Assembly (NCBI GenBank): GCA_947044405.1
Contig: CAMRHE010000333.1
Coordinates: forward strand, 2,102,944-2,166,943
Reading direction: 5' to 3'
DNA: 64,000 nt
Origin: Leptodactylus fallax
Taxonomy: Eukaryota > Chordata > Amphibia > Anura > Leptodactylidae
Part shown: positions 11,485 through 24,608 of the stretch, piece after piece
Layout of the letters: every line of letters starts with the position of its first letter
How positions within the stretch are numbered: position 1 is the first letter of the stretch
Notes under the pieces: generated by a model
What the model was told of the DNA's origin: nothing
Database searches by the model: none
Seen by the model: the letters and a program-made list of their open reading frames with translations, nothing else
Position numbers and translations under genes: made by a program

Positions 11485-11724
11485 TTATCCTATTCTATTG
11501 CTTCCTTCTATCAGGGCATATATGCCTCTTTGCAACTTTTTATCTTGTATGACCCCTGCATGATCTAATCTCCACTGATCCCAGAATCTACTGTCTACTA
11601 ACCCAGTCTGGTGTATTCCTGCTCTTTTTAGGATTTTCTTTACCTGTGCGGCTACTTCTTTCCCTTCCCCTATCTCTATTAGTTCAAATGGGGTGTACCA
11701 TATCTTAGAGGGTCCCATCCCCAT
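11485..11724 (-). pseudogene. Possible retroviral gag N-terminal fragment
   Basis: A 79-codon frame beginning MGMGPSKIWYTPFE sits about 0.8 kb downstream of the 5' LTR on the retrovirus strand, where gag should start. MG at the start would suit N-myristoylation of a matrix protein, and the short, charged, W-rich sequence is compatible with a matrix domain. I cannot recognise a specific gag family. The rest of gag (capsid major homology region, zinc knuckle) is not visible before the Tc1 insertion, so this would be a remnant. Confidence 0.35.
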
Positions 11725-12498
11725 CTTGGCTGGTAGCTAATCAGCCAGTGAACTTCTCACTCCTCTAGGGCAACCTTTGAGACAATAGAGGGTCACTTAT
11801 GACTACTTAGTGAGAACTCCCAGACAGACTCTTCTGTCTTCTATGAACTACTTGTGCAAGTTCAGGAGTAGTGCTCAGGGCAATGCCTAATGGCTTCCAC
11901 AGGCTCAACTTTCTGCCTGTGTCCCCTTACCAAAACACTCCTAAATCACTGCACGCACTTCGCGCGGATTCTACTAAGTCCTTCGTGCTACTACTCAGGT
12001 CCCATTCGACCTTGACCATCCAGGCACGGCTGGAGGCTAGTGTTCCAAAACAAGGACTTTTCAATCACTCAGTGCTTCTCAGTTCCGAACCTTGTCCGCA
12101 ACTCTAGACTCTAGGGGTTAAGAATAGGGAACTTTTCCCCATTCTTTGCAGCCTTATATATCTTATAACACAGGTAACATGCAAACATCAGTAAACAGTA
12201 AACAGGTAAGACAAAAAGCAAAGAAAACAATTTCCATATAATTTACAGGTGACATGTCCCTTTTAGGTTCTTCCGTACTATTTAATTGGCATCGAGATGT
12301 CATATAAACATGCAGCAGCTTACCTCACTCATCGATACAGAGAATAGACACACAGGAACCTCAGATATACTAATTGGCAAGATCAAAGGCTTACCTCACA
12401 GTACTGTTTTTATCTATCTGAGGTCCTCTGGTCCTGTCCTCAAGGCGATCGGTGAGTGGGTTGGCACTCTATCGGCTGCACATCAGACGATCTCGAGC

Positions 12499-12516
12499 CC
12501 CACGTTTGGTTCGCCA
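12499..12516 (-). promoter_or_regulatory. Retroviral primer-binding-site-like sequence
   Basis: Five bases inside the 5' LTR the minus strand reads TGGCGAACCAAACGTGGG and continues GCTCGAG. It resembles the lysine-tRNA(1,2) type primer site TGGCGCCCAACGTGGGGC with a few changes. The position is right; the match is imperfect, so the tRNA assignment is tentative. Confidence 0.45.
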
Positions 12517-12521
12517 ATTTC

Positions 12522-12947
12522 TGTCGGGGGTTAAGTTCCCCCGGGATGGATGTCACCGTAATCCTAATTAAATAAAGAACAATATCGAGCTTGAGGAAAA
12601 CAAACTACAGACACACCCAAGTGTCTAGTAAGAATGATTTCGTTTATTGTATAGTTCATACAAGTTTTAAAGGCAAGTTGGTTACACAACAGTCATGTGA
12701 CCAATGTACATATTTGGTCTTTCCGGTTCCGCTGCTAGGCAGATTCACAGTTTCTCATAATATGTGTTACTTCTCATTACTTATCTGTATGTTTTCTTTT
12801 AACTTTCTTGAGAACAGCAAGGCCTTGAATGCTATCTCAGACTTAGTGTCTGCAAAAACTCTAAATTATGCTGACTCTCTGCAAAACATTTCACTCTGGG
12901 TAAAGAGAATCTAACATATAATACAAGTTATAATTTTAACCCTTACA
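12522..12947 (-). repeat. 5' LTR of the endogenous retrovirus
   Basis: Matches 5483-5908 with about 8 differences. On the minus strand it starts TGTAAGGG and ends CCCCGACA. The transcription start cannot be pinned from sequence alone. Confidence 0.92.
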
Positions 12948-13095
12948 CAGTGAACAGTGAAATTTAGACCCCCGATATCTCCAGCCCCGGGGCACATACC
13001 GGGAAAGCCGGCAGTGTGCTGAATTCAGCGCACTGTCGGCTTTCTAGCGGTATGTAAAACAGCATATACATGAGGACGTGAAAGGTCCTCTTTAA

Positions 13096-13930
13096 CTCTT
13101 CCAATCGATTGACGTGTCAGCATTGTCACCTTGGAAACAGACCCCCCTACTAAAACCATGGCAAGTTGGAAGTGGACACTGCCCAAGACCATTGTTAATT
13201 GTTAATTGTTCTTTTTTAACTGGTTATTTAGGGACTTGTATGATATTTTGTGCCTGTTAGTTATACGTTTAACCTATTTGTACTATATTGTTTATTTTGA
13301 CGTTAATAAAGGTTAAATTCTAGTTTTTTCACCCTTTGGATTATGGCCAGTAATAGTTGGTGTCACAGTAGCGTTTTGTACTTTGGAATTTTTCTTGTGC
13401 ACACTGAATAGCAAGCCATCCTTTTCTCTGTATTCTTTGTGTGCAAGTGCATGATCTGGGCATGTGTAAATGTGAGTCAGCTCGATAACTGAGTCAGGGC
13501 TATGTTGGGATTTTACTCTTATTAGAGTTTTGTTCTTATCAGACAGAACCTGTAGAAAGGTCTGTATGACTAAATATATGCCACTTGTTTATCTCATGTC
13601 TTATCGCTTTTTGATTACTGTTTTGCTAAAAATAGCTTATCCCTTATTTGCAATTTACCGACAGTATAGGGAAAATCTACCTTCACACCATAATAGAAAA
13701 AAATTTAATTTACTTTCTACTTTATTTAATAGAACACAATATTTAATACATGGTATGTATATCTTATTAGAATGAATCATAATATGTAATAAAGTAGTAG
13801 GAGCATAGGACCTTTAACCATGCTCCAAAAGATGGTGGGTAAGAATTTAGTGTGAAAAGGGAAACGTGTAGACAAATATCCTTTTACTTTGTATGACATT
13901 AGTTACTGTTTAAAAAAATAAATAAATTGC
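13096..13930. other. Unassigned AT-rich sequence
   Basis: No gene recognised. About 13260-13325 reads like a transcript or retroelement end (GTTAATAAAGGTTAAATTC). A short AT-rich frame at 13530-13775 has no family features and is probably chance. Confidence 0.35.
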
Positions 13931-14629
13931 AACACCTCGCACTTCACTCCACTGCAACAACCGCCTCAATGCAGTCTCTACTTCGGCCTGGTAATACCAG
14001 ATTCTGGTGACTGCCTGTAACCCTCTCAGCAATTCATCACTCACTGCTCTCTGTTCAGTACAGGCAGAGCCTATGACTTGCTTGACCATTTTGGAGCCCT
14101 TCCATGGGCTTGCTGTAACTCCATGTGCTTTTCCACCTCCTGTGTGACACCTTGTCCTCTATGCTTTATGCTCCAGCCCTCTCAATATATATAAGCTGGA
14201 CATTTGGGACATTATCCATTCTTTGGTATCACCTGATAAACGTGGTTTACCTGCCCTGTTCCTACTCTACTCCCTGCTAAAAATGCATCATGATAACTGG
14301 TTCACTTGGGATCCTGATTACTTCTTGGCACTACCTGCAACTCCTGTCCATGTCTGGTTAGTATTCCAGCTGCCCGCCACAGCTTTGCAACCTATTTCAG
14401 CTATCTTATAGGATTGTGCTAGCAGCTTTTTATTTACATCTAGTGTGCCATGTCTACCTGCTCCCAGAAGCCTAAGCATTGGAAACAGAGAGACAATTCT
14501 GCAACCTGGCATACTCTCCCTAAACTATTTCAGTCACTGTGCCCATCTTGTGCAGCGAAGGCCAGCTCACCTCACAGTAGCACCACCTCTCTACCACTTC
14601 AGAACAAGACCCTCTGATGGACACTGGGG

Positions 14630-14966
14630 TTGTGGATTTGTAACCCACGGCCCTATTTGCAAAAATTAAACAGCTGTCCCTCTGAACTGTGTAAAGCTGT
14701 AGTGAATGATACTAAGCAAATTCATGATCTGGGCTTGAGAGTCTCTAAGGTAGAGGACAGGATGGATGAGATTGCTGATGCCCTAGAGGGAGATAAAACC
14801 TGCCCAAAAACTTTTGAACTATCAAAACTATGGAACTTAAAATAGAAGGCTTGGAAAATAGGTCAAACATACGAATAAGTGGTGTACCCAAGCCTGTTAC
14901 AGCTCTGAATGAAACAATTTCTACCCTGTTTGCGGCTCTGCTCCCACAAACTGAACCTGCTTCATT
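14630..14966 (+). pseudogene. L1-type ORF1 fragment (coiled coil and start of RNA-binding domain)
   Basis: ORF1p of L1-like LINEs is a trimeric RNA chaperone. The frame carries heptad-like IHDLGLRVSKVEDRMDEIA, and a shifted frame continues with KIEGLENRSN and IRISGVPK, the coiled-coil to RRM transition of L1/Tx1 ORF1. It then reads TISTLFAALLPQTEPA and stops matching at about 14966, where DIRS-like sequence starts in the opposite orientation. Stops and a frameshift near 14840 make it non-functional. The region 13930-14630 upstream may be its 5' part but shows no protein similarity. Confidence 0.7.
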
Positions 14967-15330
14967 ATGCAGGTAAATTCCCTTGGAGAGGAAGTAAGGC
15001 CAAAAGGGAGTGCTTTGAATTGGTAGTGACTGATTGATCCTAAATGATTGACTGATATCTTCAGGAATTTTCTTGAGATAGGACGGATAAGAACATGTAG
15101 ATATGCATCTTTTTAGTCTAGAGATGCCAAAACTTGGTCTTTCTGTAAAGCCAGTTGTGTGCTAACCAGCTGCTGTGAGTGAACGTCACGGGTGGCGCAA
15201 TTAATTCTTGAAGTGAATTTTTCCACAACGGTTTAGAGACCTGAGGTCTATGACCAATCTCCAAGAACCGTCGACCTTTGGAACCGGAAAAATTCTTGAA
15301 AAAATTCCAAAACATTGTTCTCCCTTTGGG
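14966..15330 (-). pseudogene. DIRS1-like reverse transcriptase fragment
   Basis: Several minus-strand frames together show DIRS-type RT boxes: VIDLRSLN, then LD-stop-KDAYLHVLIRP (motif A, DAY), then YQFKALPFGLTSSPREF (motif B). An in-frame stop and frameshifts break it, and the YLDD motif C that should follow is absent because the element ends at about 14966. The boxes are distinctive for DIRS1 compared with LINE RTs. Confidence 0.7.
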
Positions 15331-15442
15331 ACTTCTTCTATTGCATTTTTTGCTAAAAATTCTTATATCAGTGGAATTTCTTATTCGTTCAGATGAAAAT
15401 TATCTTTTTGTTTGTGGAGCATTTCTATTATGTAACCTTTTT

Positions 15443-16600
15443 CTATAACACCCAGAACCCACTTGTAATGCTGCACCAAAAACCATGTTTGTCAACACCC
15501 GGATCTTCATGTTTTTTCTTCAATTTCTCCAAGGTGGTGGATCTGAATTTTTGATAGGGTTGCCCACGATCAATTTGTCTATTGTTTCCTCTCTTCAGGA
15601 ACAGTTTGTATCTTCTCTGGTGATATGAGCGAGGCTTAAAGGTTTTATTGATCTCCCAAAAGACCAGGGCTCTTGCCTTCTTATTAGCTTCCAAGAGCTG
15701 ATCTAATTTTTCTCCAAAAAGTCTTCCAGGTTGAAAAGGTATATAACATAGATTATATTTTAATGTAGCTTCTTCTGTCCATGGTTTTAACCAAATGGCT
15801 CTTTTTGCCGCATTGGTAACTGCTAGATTCTTTGTGGCCAATCTTAAAGTTTCTAAAGGAAAATCCAAAAAAAATCTACAGCTAGTTTAAGTGAATGAAG
15901 TTGTTCCATTAGTTCTTCCCTTGGAAAGCTATTTTGAATATCTCTTCCCAACTGGTTTAACCATAATCTTAGAGCCCTGGACACAGGCACAGCTTCCATG
16001 GTGGCTTTAGGTAAAGCTGTTAGGGATACATATCCTTTTTTCAGAAAAATGTCAGCCCTGTGATCCATTGGATCTTTGAGGAGATGTGAATCATCTACTG
16101 GAAAAAAAGAAAGTTTTTCTAGAGAGGTTTGCAACAGCTGGATCAACTCTGGCTGGCTCTTCCCAATTTCCAAGGAAATTTCCATTCCATCTACATAATG
16201 GATTTTAAGACTGGATGCCCCAGAAGGACTGTTGCTTTTCTTTTGGAGGAAATAAAACAGACTCTCCCTGTCCAGAGTGGACCGGACAGCCTGTCCTGTT
16301 TCCATAATTTTTTTTTAACATTTTAAATTAACTTAACAGAATTTTCTTTTTTAAACAAATACAGTAGTTATCCTCAGAAATTGCCATGTCTGAGTCTGAT
16401 TCTGATGTCTGAAGATCCCTCTCAGATGAATTAGAGGACTCAGAAAACTCAGAAAATTCTTGCTTGAATTTTTTTGATTTTTTTCTTGCTAGACAAAAAC
16501 AATTTAAAATATGAAAATAATTTTTACGCCTCCTTATCAGTCATCTATGTCATCAGAGGTCCAAATTGGCCGAATAGGTACTCCTTTCAGTGTCAGAAAG
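15443..16600 (-). pseudogene. DIRS1-like Gag protein
   Basis: Two overlapping frames (15853-16305 and 15443-15868) form one Gag split by a frameshift near 15860. Recognisable blocks are the ALPKATMEAVPVSRALRLWL segment, then FPLETLRLATKNLAVTNAAK, RAIWLKPW and CYIPFQPGRLFGEKLDQLL, which match frog and fish DIRS1 ORF1 proteins as I know them. A serine- and acid-rich stretch encoded at about 16360-16480 would be its N-terminal tail. It is the structural protein of a tyrosine-recombinase retrotransposon, here inactive. Confidence 0.75.
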
Positions 16601-16959
16601 ATTCTCCTCCTGCCCTAGCCACCCTGTGCATGCGCACTGTGTGCTGAGGAAGCTAAAGTTGGCGGACCTGAACTGGCATGGCGGCTATAGCCCCATGATA
16701 CAAGTACCACATCGCTTCTTCTTCTTAGAATCGCTTGCTAGCACCATGGTAGGCTTACAGCAGCTCACGCTTACTCACAGGCGCGTACAAAGACGGGACA
16801 AAAATGAGGACAAAATAAAACAAAAGGGAGTAGTGAAAGAGGAGGGGTTCTTATACTATCTATCTAATCATGCTAATTAGCTGCTTCATTGCTACCTAGG
16901 GCTGGTCCTAGAGGGAAAGTAGGCGGGGAAACTTACCCATCTGTGCTGCTGCAGAACAA

Positions 16960-17190
16960 AAAAGAAATGAAACATACAACTTGTATATTGTTCTTTTGTT
17001 CAACTAAATTGTTCAACCTGTATTAATTACACACTGTTTATGGCTTACATGAGATAGATAACTTGTGAATCTGTTACCTCTATGCAATGGTTGACCATTA
17101 ACTCTCATTCTTTGTCATCCTGACTATCACTGTAATGTATTTCTGTGTTCTCTCTTTTTCAATAAATTATTTTTGAAACAGAAAAAAAAA
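16960..17190 (+). mobile_element. L1-like 3' tail
   Basis: The stretch ends CTCTCTTTTTCAATAAATTA then TTTTTGAAACAGAAAAAAAA, a polyadenylation signal with an A-tail typical of an L1 insertion. It probably belongs to the same LINE as the ORF1 fragment at 14630. Confidence 0.5.
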
Positions 17191-17328
17191 ATTGCTTACA
17201 CAACCCTATTTAGGTTAGTTTTACACACAGTGTAAAAAATTTGTTAATAAAGTATATTACAAAATGTATTAATGTCACAAATACTGCCAGAAAATCAAAA
17301 GCTGTCCAAAAGTTTACTTACACTTTAA

Positions 17329-17990
17329 CCCCTTTCCGACATCCGCTGTAATAGTATGGCGGATGATGGATATTTAAATATGGCGGCCGCTCAGAAGCTG
17401 AGCGGCCATGATAGCCACTGGGTCTCTGCTGTATTATATAGCAGAGACCCGGCACTAATGCCCGCGATCAGTGCCGGTACTGATCACTGGCATTAACCTC
17501 CCCCGGCACCTTGGTCAAAGCTGACCGAGATGCCATCTTGCCGGCAGCACCTGGGCACCACCATTTTGCCAGGGATTGCCGGCATCTGGAGCGAGATCCG
17601 GGGCCAGTGTCCCGTTAGCATGACAGCCGGGAGCCTATTGAACACTTCCAGGCTTGTCTGCCATTCATATGTATGACAGGCTGCATAAAGCATTGTAATG
17701 CATTGCATTAGTGATCAGACCCCCTAGGGGGTCCCACTAGGCCCTAAATAAGAAGCCCGTAAGAAAGTCACACAAATGCACTTTTTCTTGAATTCCACCC
17801 CATTCTGAATTTTTTTCCAGCTTCCCAGTACATTGTACAGAATAATAAATAGTACCATTTTGAAGAACAATTTGTCCTACAAACATTAAGCCCTAATATG
17901 GCCCTGTGAATGGAAAAATAGAAAAGTTATGGGGTTTGGAAGGCGAGGAGTCAAAAACAAAAATCGAAAAATATCACCAGTGGGAAGGGG
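17329..17990 (-). mobile_element. TTAA-flanked element, CCCCTTCCCG family, copy 1
   Basis: TTAA flanks at 17325-17328 and 17991-17994; ends CCCCTTTCCGACATCCGCTG and GTGGGAAGGGG. Interior blocks such as TTCCAGCTTCCCAGTACATT and TTTGGAAGGCGAGGAGTC recur, reverse-complemented, in the copies at 22718 and 28439. No transposase. The TTAA site suggests a piggyBac or Kolobok-type parent. Confidence 0.75.
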
Positions 17991-17994
17991 TTAA

Positions 17995-18689
17995 AAGGAT
18001 GAAAGAAGACTTTTACTTCTTCCTCCTCCTGGATCATCTTCAGGGTTTGGCCCACGAAACGGCATCAAAAATTGCAGTAGTGTTTTCCAAAATGCAGTGG
18101 CCCAGATTTAGTAATAGTTAGACCATGTAATCCTAGAGAGGCATATTTATCAAAATGACTGAAGCTGGATCTTAAATCTAGAATATCTTTAGACTGTCTA
18201 GTTTAAGTATATAGCAACTTCTAGCTGGCTTACTTTGAGCCAAAATTTTACGACACAGTTTTAGTGCATTTTTGGTGCATTTTGACACATTGAACCCACA
18301 CCCCACACCCACATTCTTCTGAGAAGTCATGATATACGGTCCAGGGTCATGGGATGAGCACACAGGTGTACAACTTGTTATAATCACAGCACAGTAATCA
18401 GACATCTGCCTGGTAACGAGCTGTGCACCTGTGTGTTCATAACATGACCATGGACTGTATATCACATGACCATAGACTGTACATCACATGACCATGGACT
18501 AATTATTATCCACTGGAAGTAAGCAGATTGAATGACTGCAAGCAGATATCTAGAAAACTGTGGGGATTTGATACACAAAATATATTGGAAAATTGTGTAA
18601 CTTTTCATTCATGCAAACAATAATGTGTGTCTCTCAATGTTGGTTTGAAAGTGGACAATCCATTTAAACGTGCGTAGGGACTCAGGGTG
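17995..18689. other. Unassigned sequence with a short 24-bp tandem repeat
   Basis: No gene seen. At about 18437-18500 a 24-bp unit with core CACATGACCATGGACTGTA occurs about three times. The remainder has no recognisable structure. Confidence 0.5.
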
Positions 18690-18699
18690 GAGGTCCCTA

Positions 18700-18837
18700 T
18701 CCATTCCTGCTATTGTATTTATATTTTTATACCTTCTGCTATCAGTGTACCACTTCATATATCATATGCTGATCTTGCATGGTCTGGTTATATTGTTGTT
18801 TGTCTGACTTATTACCCAGAGATACTTACTTATATTT
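18700..18837. repeat. Left copy of a direct repeat flanking the DD34E Tc1 element
   Basis: Shares ATATGCTGATCTTGCATGGT and TTACCCAGAGATACT with about 21395-21520. The repeats lie outside the Tc1 TA duplication, so they reflect an older local duplication. Confidence 0.7.
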
Positions 18838-19221
18838 TACAGTGCTGGCCAAAAGTATTGGCACCCCTGCAATTCTGTTAGATAATACTCAATTTCTTCC
18901 AGAAAATGATTACAATCACAAATGCTTTGGTAATAATATCTTCATTTAATTTGTCTTCAATGTAAAACCACAAAAAGAATTGTCAAAAAGCCAAATTGGA
19001 TATAATTCCACACCAAACATAAAAAAGGGGGTGGACAAAAGTATTGGCACCCTTTGAAAAATCATGTGATGCTTCTCTAATTTGTGTAATTAACAGCACC
19101 TGTTACTTACCTGTGGCACATAACAGGTGGTGGCAATAACTAAATCAAACTTGCAGCCAGTTGAAATGGATTAAAGTTGACTCAACCTCTGTCCTGTGTC
19201 CTTGTGTGTACCACATTGAGC

Positions 19222-21159
<1,938 letters not shown>

Positions 21160-21394
21160 GCGGAGGGTGCCAATACTTTTGTCCGGCCCATTTTTGGAGT
21201 TTTGTGTAAAATGATCAATGATTTGACATTTTTTTCATTCTCTTTTGTGTTTTTTCATTGCAAGGAAAATAAATGAAGATATTATTACCAAAGCATTTGT
21301 GATTGCAATCATTTTCTAGAAGAAATTGAGTATTATCTGACAGAATTTCAGGGGTGCCAATACTTTTGGCCATCACTGTACGTCCAATTTGGGC

Positions 21395-21520
21395 AATACC
21401 TGTACCTTCTGTTATTATTGTACTATTTCATACATCATATGCTGATCTTGCATGGTCTGGCTATATTTCTGTTTGCTTGACTGTTACCCAGAGATACTGA
21501 GATACTTACCTTTACCTTAT
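21395..21520. repeat. Right copy of the direct repeat flanking the DD34E Tc1 element
   Basis: See 18700-18837. It is followed by AT-rich unassigned sequence to about 21858. Confidence 0.7.
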
Positions 21521-21861
21521 TTCTATTTTGGGCAATATTTATTGGTCATTGTCATTGCACTTGCACTTTAGTTTATATTTATTGGGAACGGCATGGGACT
21601 TTCACCCTATGCATGATTTTAATTCTTTTTATTTTTGTTTAGTGTTGAAATAATGAAATAAAATATGCATTACATTGTTGACATTTGTGTGTTACTCTTT
21701 CGGGCTATATCTGTGTAGGTCATATATATGTCGGGGATTAGCGTGATCGTTTATTTTGCCATATGCTTCTGATATTTATAGGTTAATTATATACGTTACA
21801 AGCTTAGTCGCTGGACCTCACACTACATTATCATATGTCACTTCATCTGCTTCATATATAA

Positions 21862-22128
21862 GGCTGGGTTTACATCTGTCCCCGATCTCTGTTCGGGGTT
21901 TCTGTCCCTGAACCTTTTTAAAAAATGCGGAGAGCAAAGCGCTTTTCTATCCGCATTTTTCGCCCTCTTCGGGCGGAAACCAGGCGGAAACCCGATGCAC
22001 CCCATTATAGTCTATGGGATCCACGCGTTTCCACAAGTAGCCGCTTTTTCAAGCGGATTAGGTTTTTGTTCAGGGGGGCCCCAAGCAGACCCCCAAACAG
22101 AAACCCGAACACAGGTGTGAACCTAGCG
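21862..22128. mobile_element. PIF/Harbinger-type MITE, copy 1
   Basis: TAA on both sides (21859-21861, 22129-22131), ends GGCTGGGTTTACA and TGTGAACCTAGCG. The 3-bp TWA target site and GGCT/CGCT-type ends fit PIF/Harbinger. The interior is strongly palindromic (CGAAG/CTTCG blocks). A relative lies at 25984-26215. Confidence 0.75.
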
Positions 22129-22260
22129 TAACTGCCACCTTATAAAACAGAGCTGCTTTGACAGCAGCAGTTGCAAAGCACATCTGTTACATGTGTAAAA
22201 GGACTAAAATGCATTTGTTAAAAATATAACAGAATAACAGGAATGTAATTTATAAAAATA

Positions 22261-22292
22261 ATTAATTAATTAATTAATTAATTAATTAATTG
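22261..22292. repeat. (ATTA)n microsatellite
   Basis: About eight repeats of ATTA in an AT-rich region. The sequence to 22713 holds nothing recognisable apart from a T-run at about 22421. Confidence 0.9.
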
Positions 22293-22717
22293 AACCTAAT
22301 ATTTAATAATCTGAACATTTAAAAATTTTACAAGTACTACTTATAGGTGTATAGGCTGCCTGTAACTGCTGAAATAGCTATTGTTACCATGTGCTTCATC
22401 TGATATTAATTGTGTAGTCCTTTTTTTTTTTTTTTTTTAAAAACAGCAAAGTAATATATTGTATGTGAGAATGTAGAAGAGGAAGAAATAAAACCACAAG
22501 TGATGAAGGAAATCGTGTATGTAATAGAAATATATGTTAGATCTACTAGATAATTTTGAATATAGTCATGATTTATTTTTCTTTTTAAATGGCAATTTGC
22601 CAGGAAGATTAATTGTGCAATTTTGATTTATAACTTCATAGAGAAATTAAAATATTACTCATACCCATAGGTAAGCTCTTTATTTTGCAGAGAAATTCCA
22701 GTGGAAAAAACCTTTAA

Positions 22718-23495
22718 CCCCTTCCCGCTGATTTTTCAGTTGTTTTTGACTCTCCGCCTTCCAAACCCATTAACTTTTATATTTTTTCCTTTCACAGAGC
22801 CATAGTAGGAATTAATGTATGCGGGACAAATTGTTTTTCATAATGGTACCATTTATTATTCTGTACAATATACTGGAAAGCTGGAAAAAAATTTAGAATT
22901 CAAGAAAAAGTGCATTTGTGCGACATTCTTACGGGATTTGTTTTTACGGTGTTCATTGTGCAGTTAAAATGACATGTCACCTGTATTCTATGTTTCAGTA
23001 TGATTCCGGAGTTATCAAATAGATATAGTTTTATTTACATTTTAACCGCTTAAAAAAAAATTCAAAACTTTGCAAAAAATTTGTACACCATATTCTAACA
23101 CCCGTAACTTTTTTATATTTCTGTGTACGGGGATGCATAGGACGTCTTTTTTTTTTTGCAGGACCAGGTGTACTTTTTAGTTATACCATTTTGGGGAATG
23201 TCTATTGCTTTGATCACTTTTTATTAACATTTTTATCTGTATTGCAGTCTATGGGAGATTCTCTACATTACTGTTGAGGCTAGTCATAGACCAGCCTCAA
23301 TTGTAATATACCTATGACAAGCCTGGGAGCCTTCATAAGACTCCTGGGTGTCATAGAAACAGGTAGGCTCCCGTGATCTTGCCTGTAGATTACAGCGGAG
23401 ACCCGGTAGCTAAAGCGACCACTCTGCAGTAGAGTGGCCATCATTTTTAAAGACCCAGCATCCGCTGTAATAGTATTGTGGATGTCGGGAAGGGG
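22718..23495 (+). mobile_element. TTAA-flanked element, CCCCTTCCCG family, copy 2
   Basis: TTAA at 22714-22717 and 23496-23499; ends CCCCTTCCCGCTG and GTCGGGAAGGGG. It shares TTTTGACTCTCCGCCTTCCA, TTATACCATTTTGGGGAATG and the ending CCAGCATCCGCTGTAATAG with the other copies, so copy 1 is in the opposite orientation. Confidence 0.8.
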
Positions 23496-23884
23496 TTAAT
23501 GAATATTTTTGTGTTAGTGTTGTTAGGGATTATGTAGACAATGGCCACCACATGGCCATTTTAAAAATCAATGAAAGTGTATGGGTGTCACATGTTTTTC
23601 TAATGGACAACAAATACAGGCCATCTAAAAAAAATATAATGTTCTTTTTGTTTCTGTTTTTCACATATCCCTTATAGACTTAAGCTTATGAGGGATCTGG
23701 GAGAACAGGTGCTGCATGGATGCAAATCCACTGGAAAAAACTGACAATTTTATCTGTTTTTCATGTCCAATTTGCATCATGGTTATGTGATTCAATTATT
23801 ACTCATATGGTGATTAGTCATTTCTCCTACCAACTCAAGAGAAAAAAGAATATGGTTAAGTCCACTTTGATGAATTAATCTTAA

Positions 23885-24315
23885 AGAGGATGTTTCAGCA
23901 CCTCCACCAATTCGCGCTTTTAGCATCTGTTGATAGTGCTGCTCCAGTAATTACTGTACAGGGCAGATGGAATTTTCACTGTAGCCCCCACCATTCCCGA
24001 GCAACAAGCACAATTAGTTTTGATGCCTGATGTGCTATTTAAGCTCTGTAATGTCAGAAGGGCGGTGTCATGCAGGGGGGCGTAACTCAGGGCTCCAATC
24101 AAAAGGCAGTCAGTGTCAGAGCTCAGAATCACACCCCTTACCTGCTCCTGTCTGACACCGCTCTCCTGACAGTACAGAGCCGAAATAGTGTATCGGGCAC
24201 CAAAGATAACAGCACTGATTGCTCGGGAAAGTTCGTGACTAGAGCAAAAAATTCCAACTGTACCAGAATCAGTGGAGCAGCACCACTGGACTTATTGGAG
24301 GTGACAAAAGGTCCT
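23885..24315. mobile_element. TTAA-flanked MITE
   Basis: TTAA at 23881-23884 and 24316-24319. The ends AGAGGATGTTTCAGCACCTC and GAGGTGACAAAAGGTCCT form an imperfect inverted repeat related to the element at 5031. Length 431 bp, no coding capacity. Confidence 0.7.
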
Positions 24316-24608
24316 TTAAATTTCTTTAAAAGATTTTAGTTTCATGTCTTGTTTTTGAAGAAGGTCAGATAACTGGAGTTATTTTGGCCTCCTCATGTTT
24401 TTTAACAGAAACTTAAAAATAGATTTTAAAAACAAAGATTTTTAGTACAAACTATTTATTTAGGTATTTTTGTTCAAAACTACTACCACATGGTTGGGGC
24501 CACTTTTAGACAAAATGTGGCCCTGGGCAAAATACTGAATTATTATACCAAAAACAGAGTCACATTTAGTCAGTTTAGGCGGGGGTATACAGAATGCTGC
24601 AATGTTAA

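Larger units (their letters stand above)
5483..12947 (-). mobile_element. Class I (gamma/epsilon-like) endogenous retrovirus, minus strand, defective
   Basis: Two direct LTRs of 426 bp bound the element, with a 4-bp duplication CAGT at 5479-5482 and 12948-12951. Read on the minus strand the order is 5' LTR, primer-site-like sequence, long leader, a possible gag fragment, a Tc1 insertion, a broken pol, a purine tract and the 3' LTR. Pol ends about 110 bp before the 3' LTR, so no env remains. Most of gag and protease is also missing or unrecognisable. The YVDD reverse transcriptase box, the integrase order and the TG...CA LTR ends with a 4-bp duplication support class I. The copy cannot encode a complete virus. 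Confidence 0.9.
5031..13091. mobile_element. TTAA-flanked MITE-like element split by a retrovirus
   Basis: The ends are AGAGGACCTTTCACGTCCTC and its reverse complement, each next to TTAA (5027-5030 and 13092-13095). TTAA target sites are typical of piggyBac and of Kolobok/T2-type transposons; the TTAAAGAGGACC start recalls the amphibian T2 family. Without the retrovirus the element is about 0.6 kb. Its left half (5165-5480) is made of nested inverted repeats around GGGCGTTCCTGACAG-like units. No transposase is present. Confidence 0.75.
14966..16950 (-). mobile_element. Broken DIRS1-like retrotransposon, minus strand
   Basis: On the minus strand an acidic serine-rich Gag start (about 16360-16600) is followed by a Gag core (15443-16305) and the first part of an RT (14966-15330). 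The element breaks off before the catalytic DD box, so RNase H and recombinase are missing. It lies between an L1 ORF1 fragment and an L1-like 3' tail, as if inserted into that L1 with later loss. The right boundary is approximate. Confidence 0.7.
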
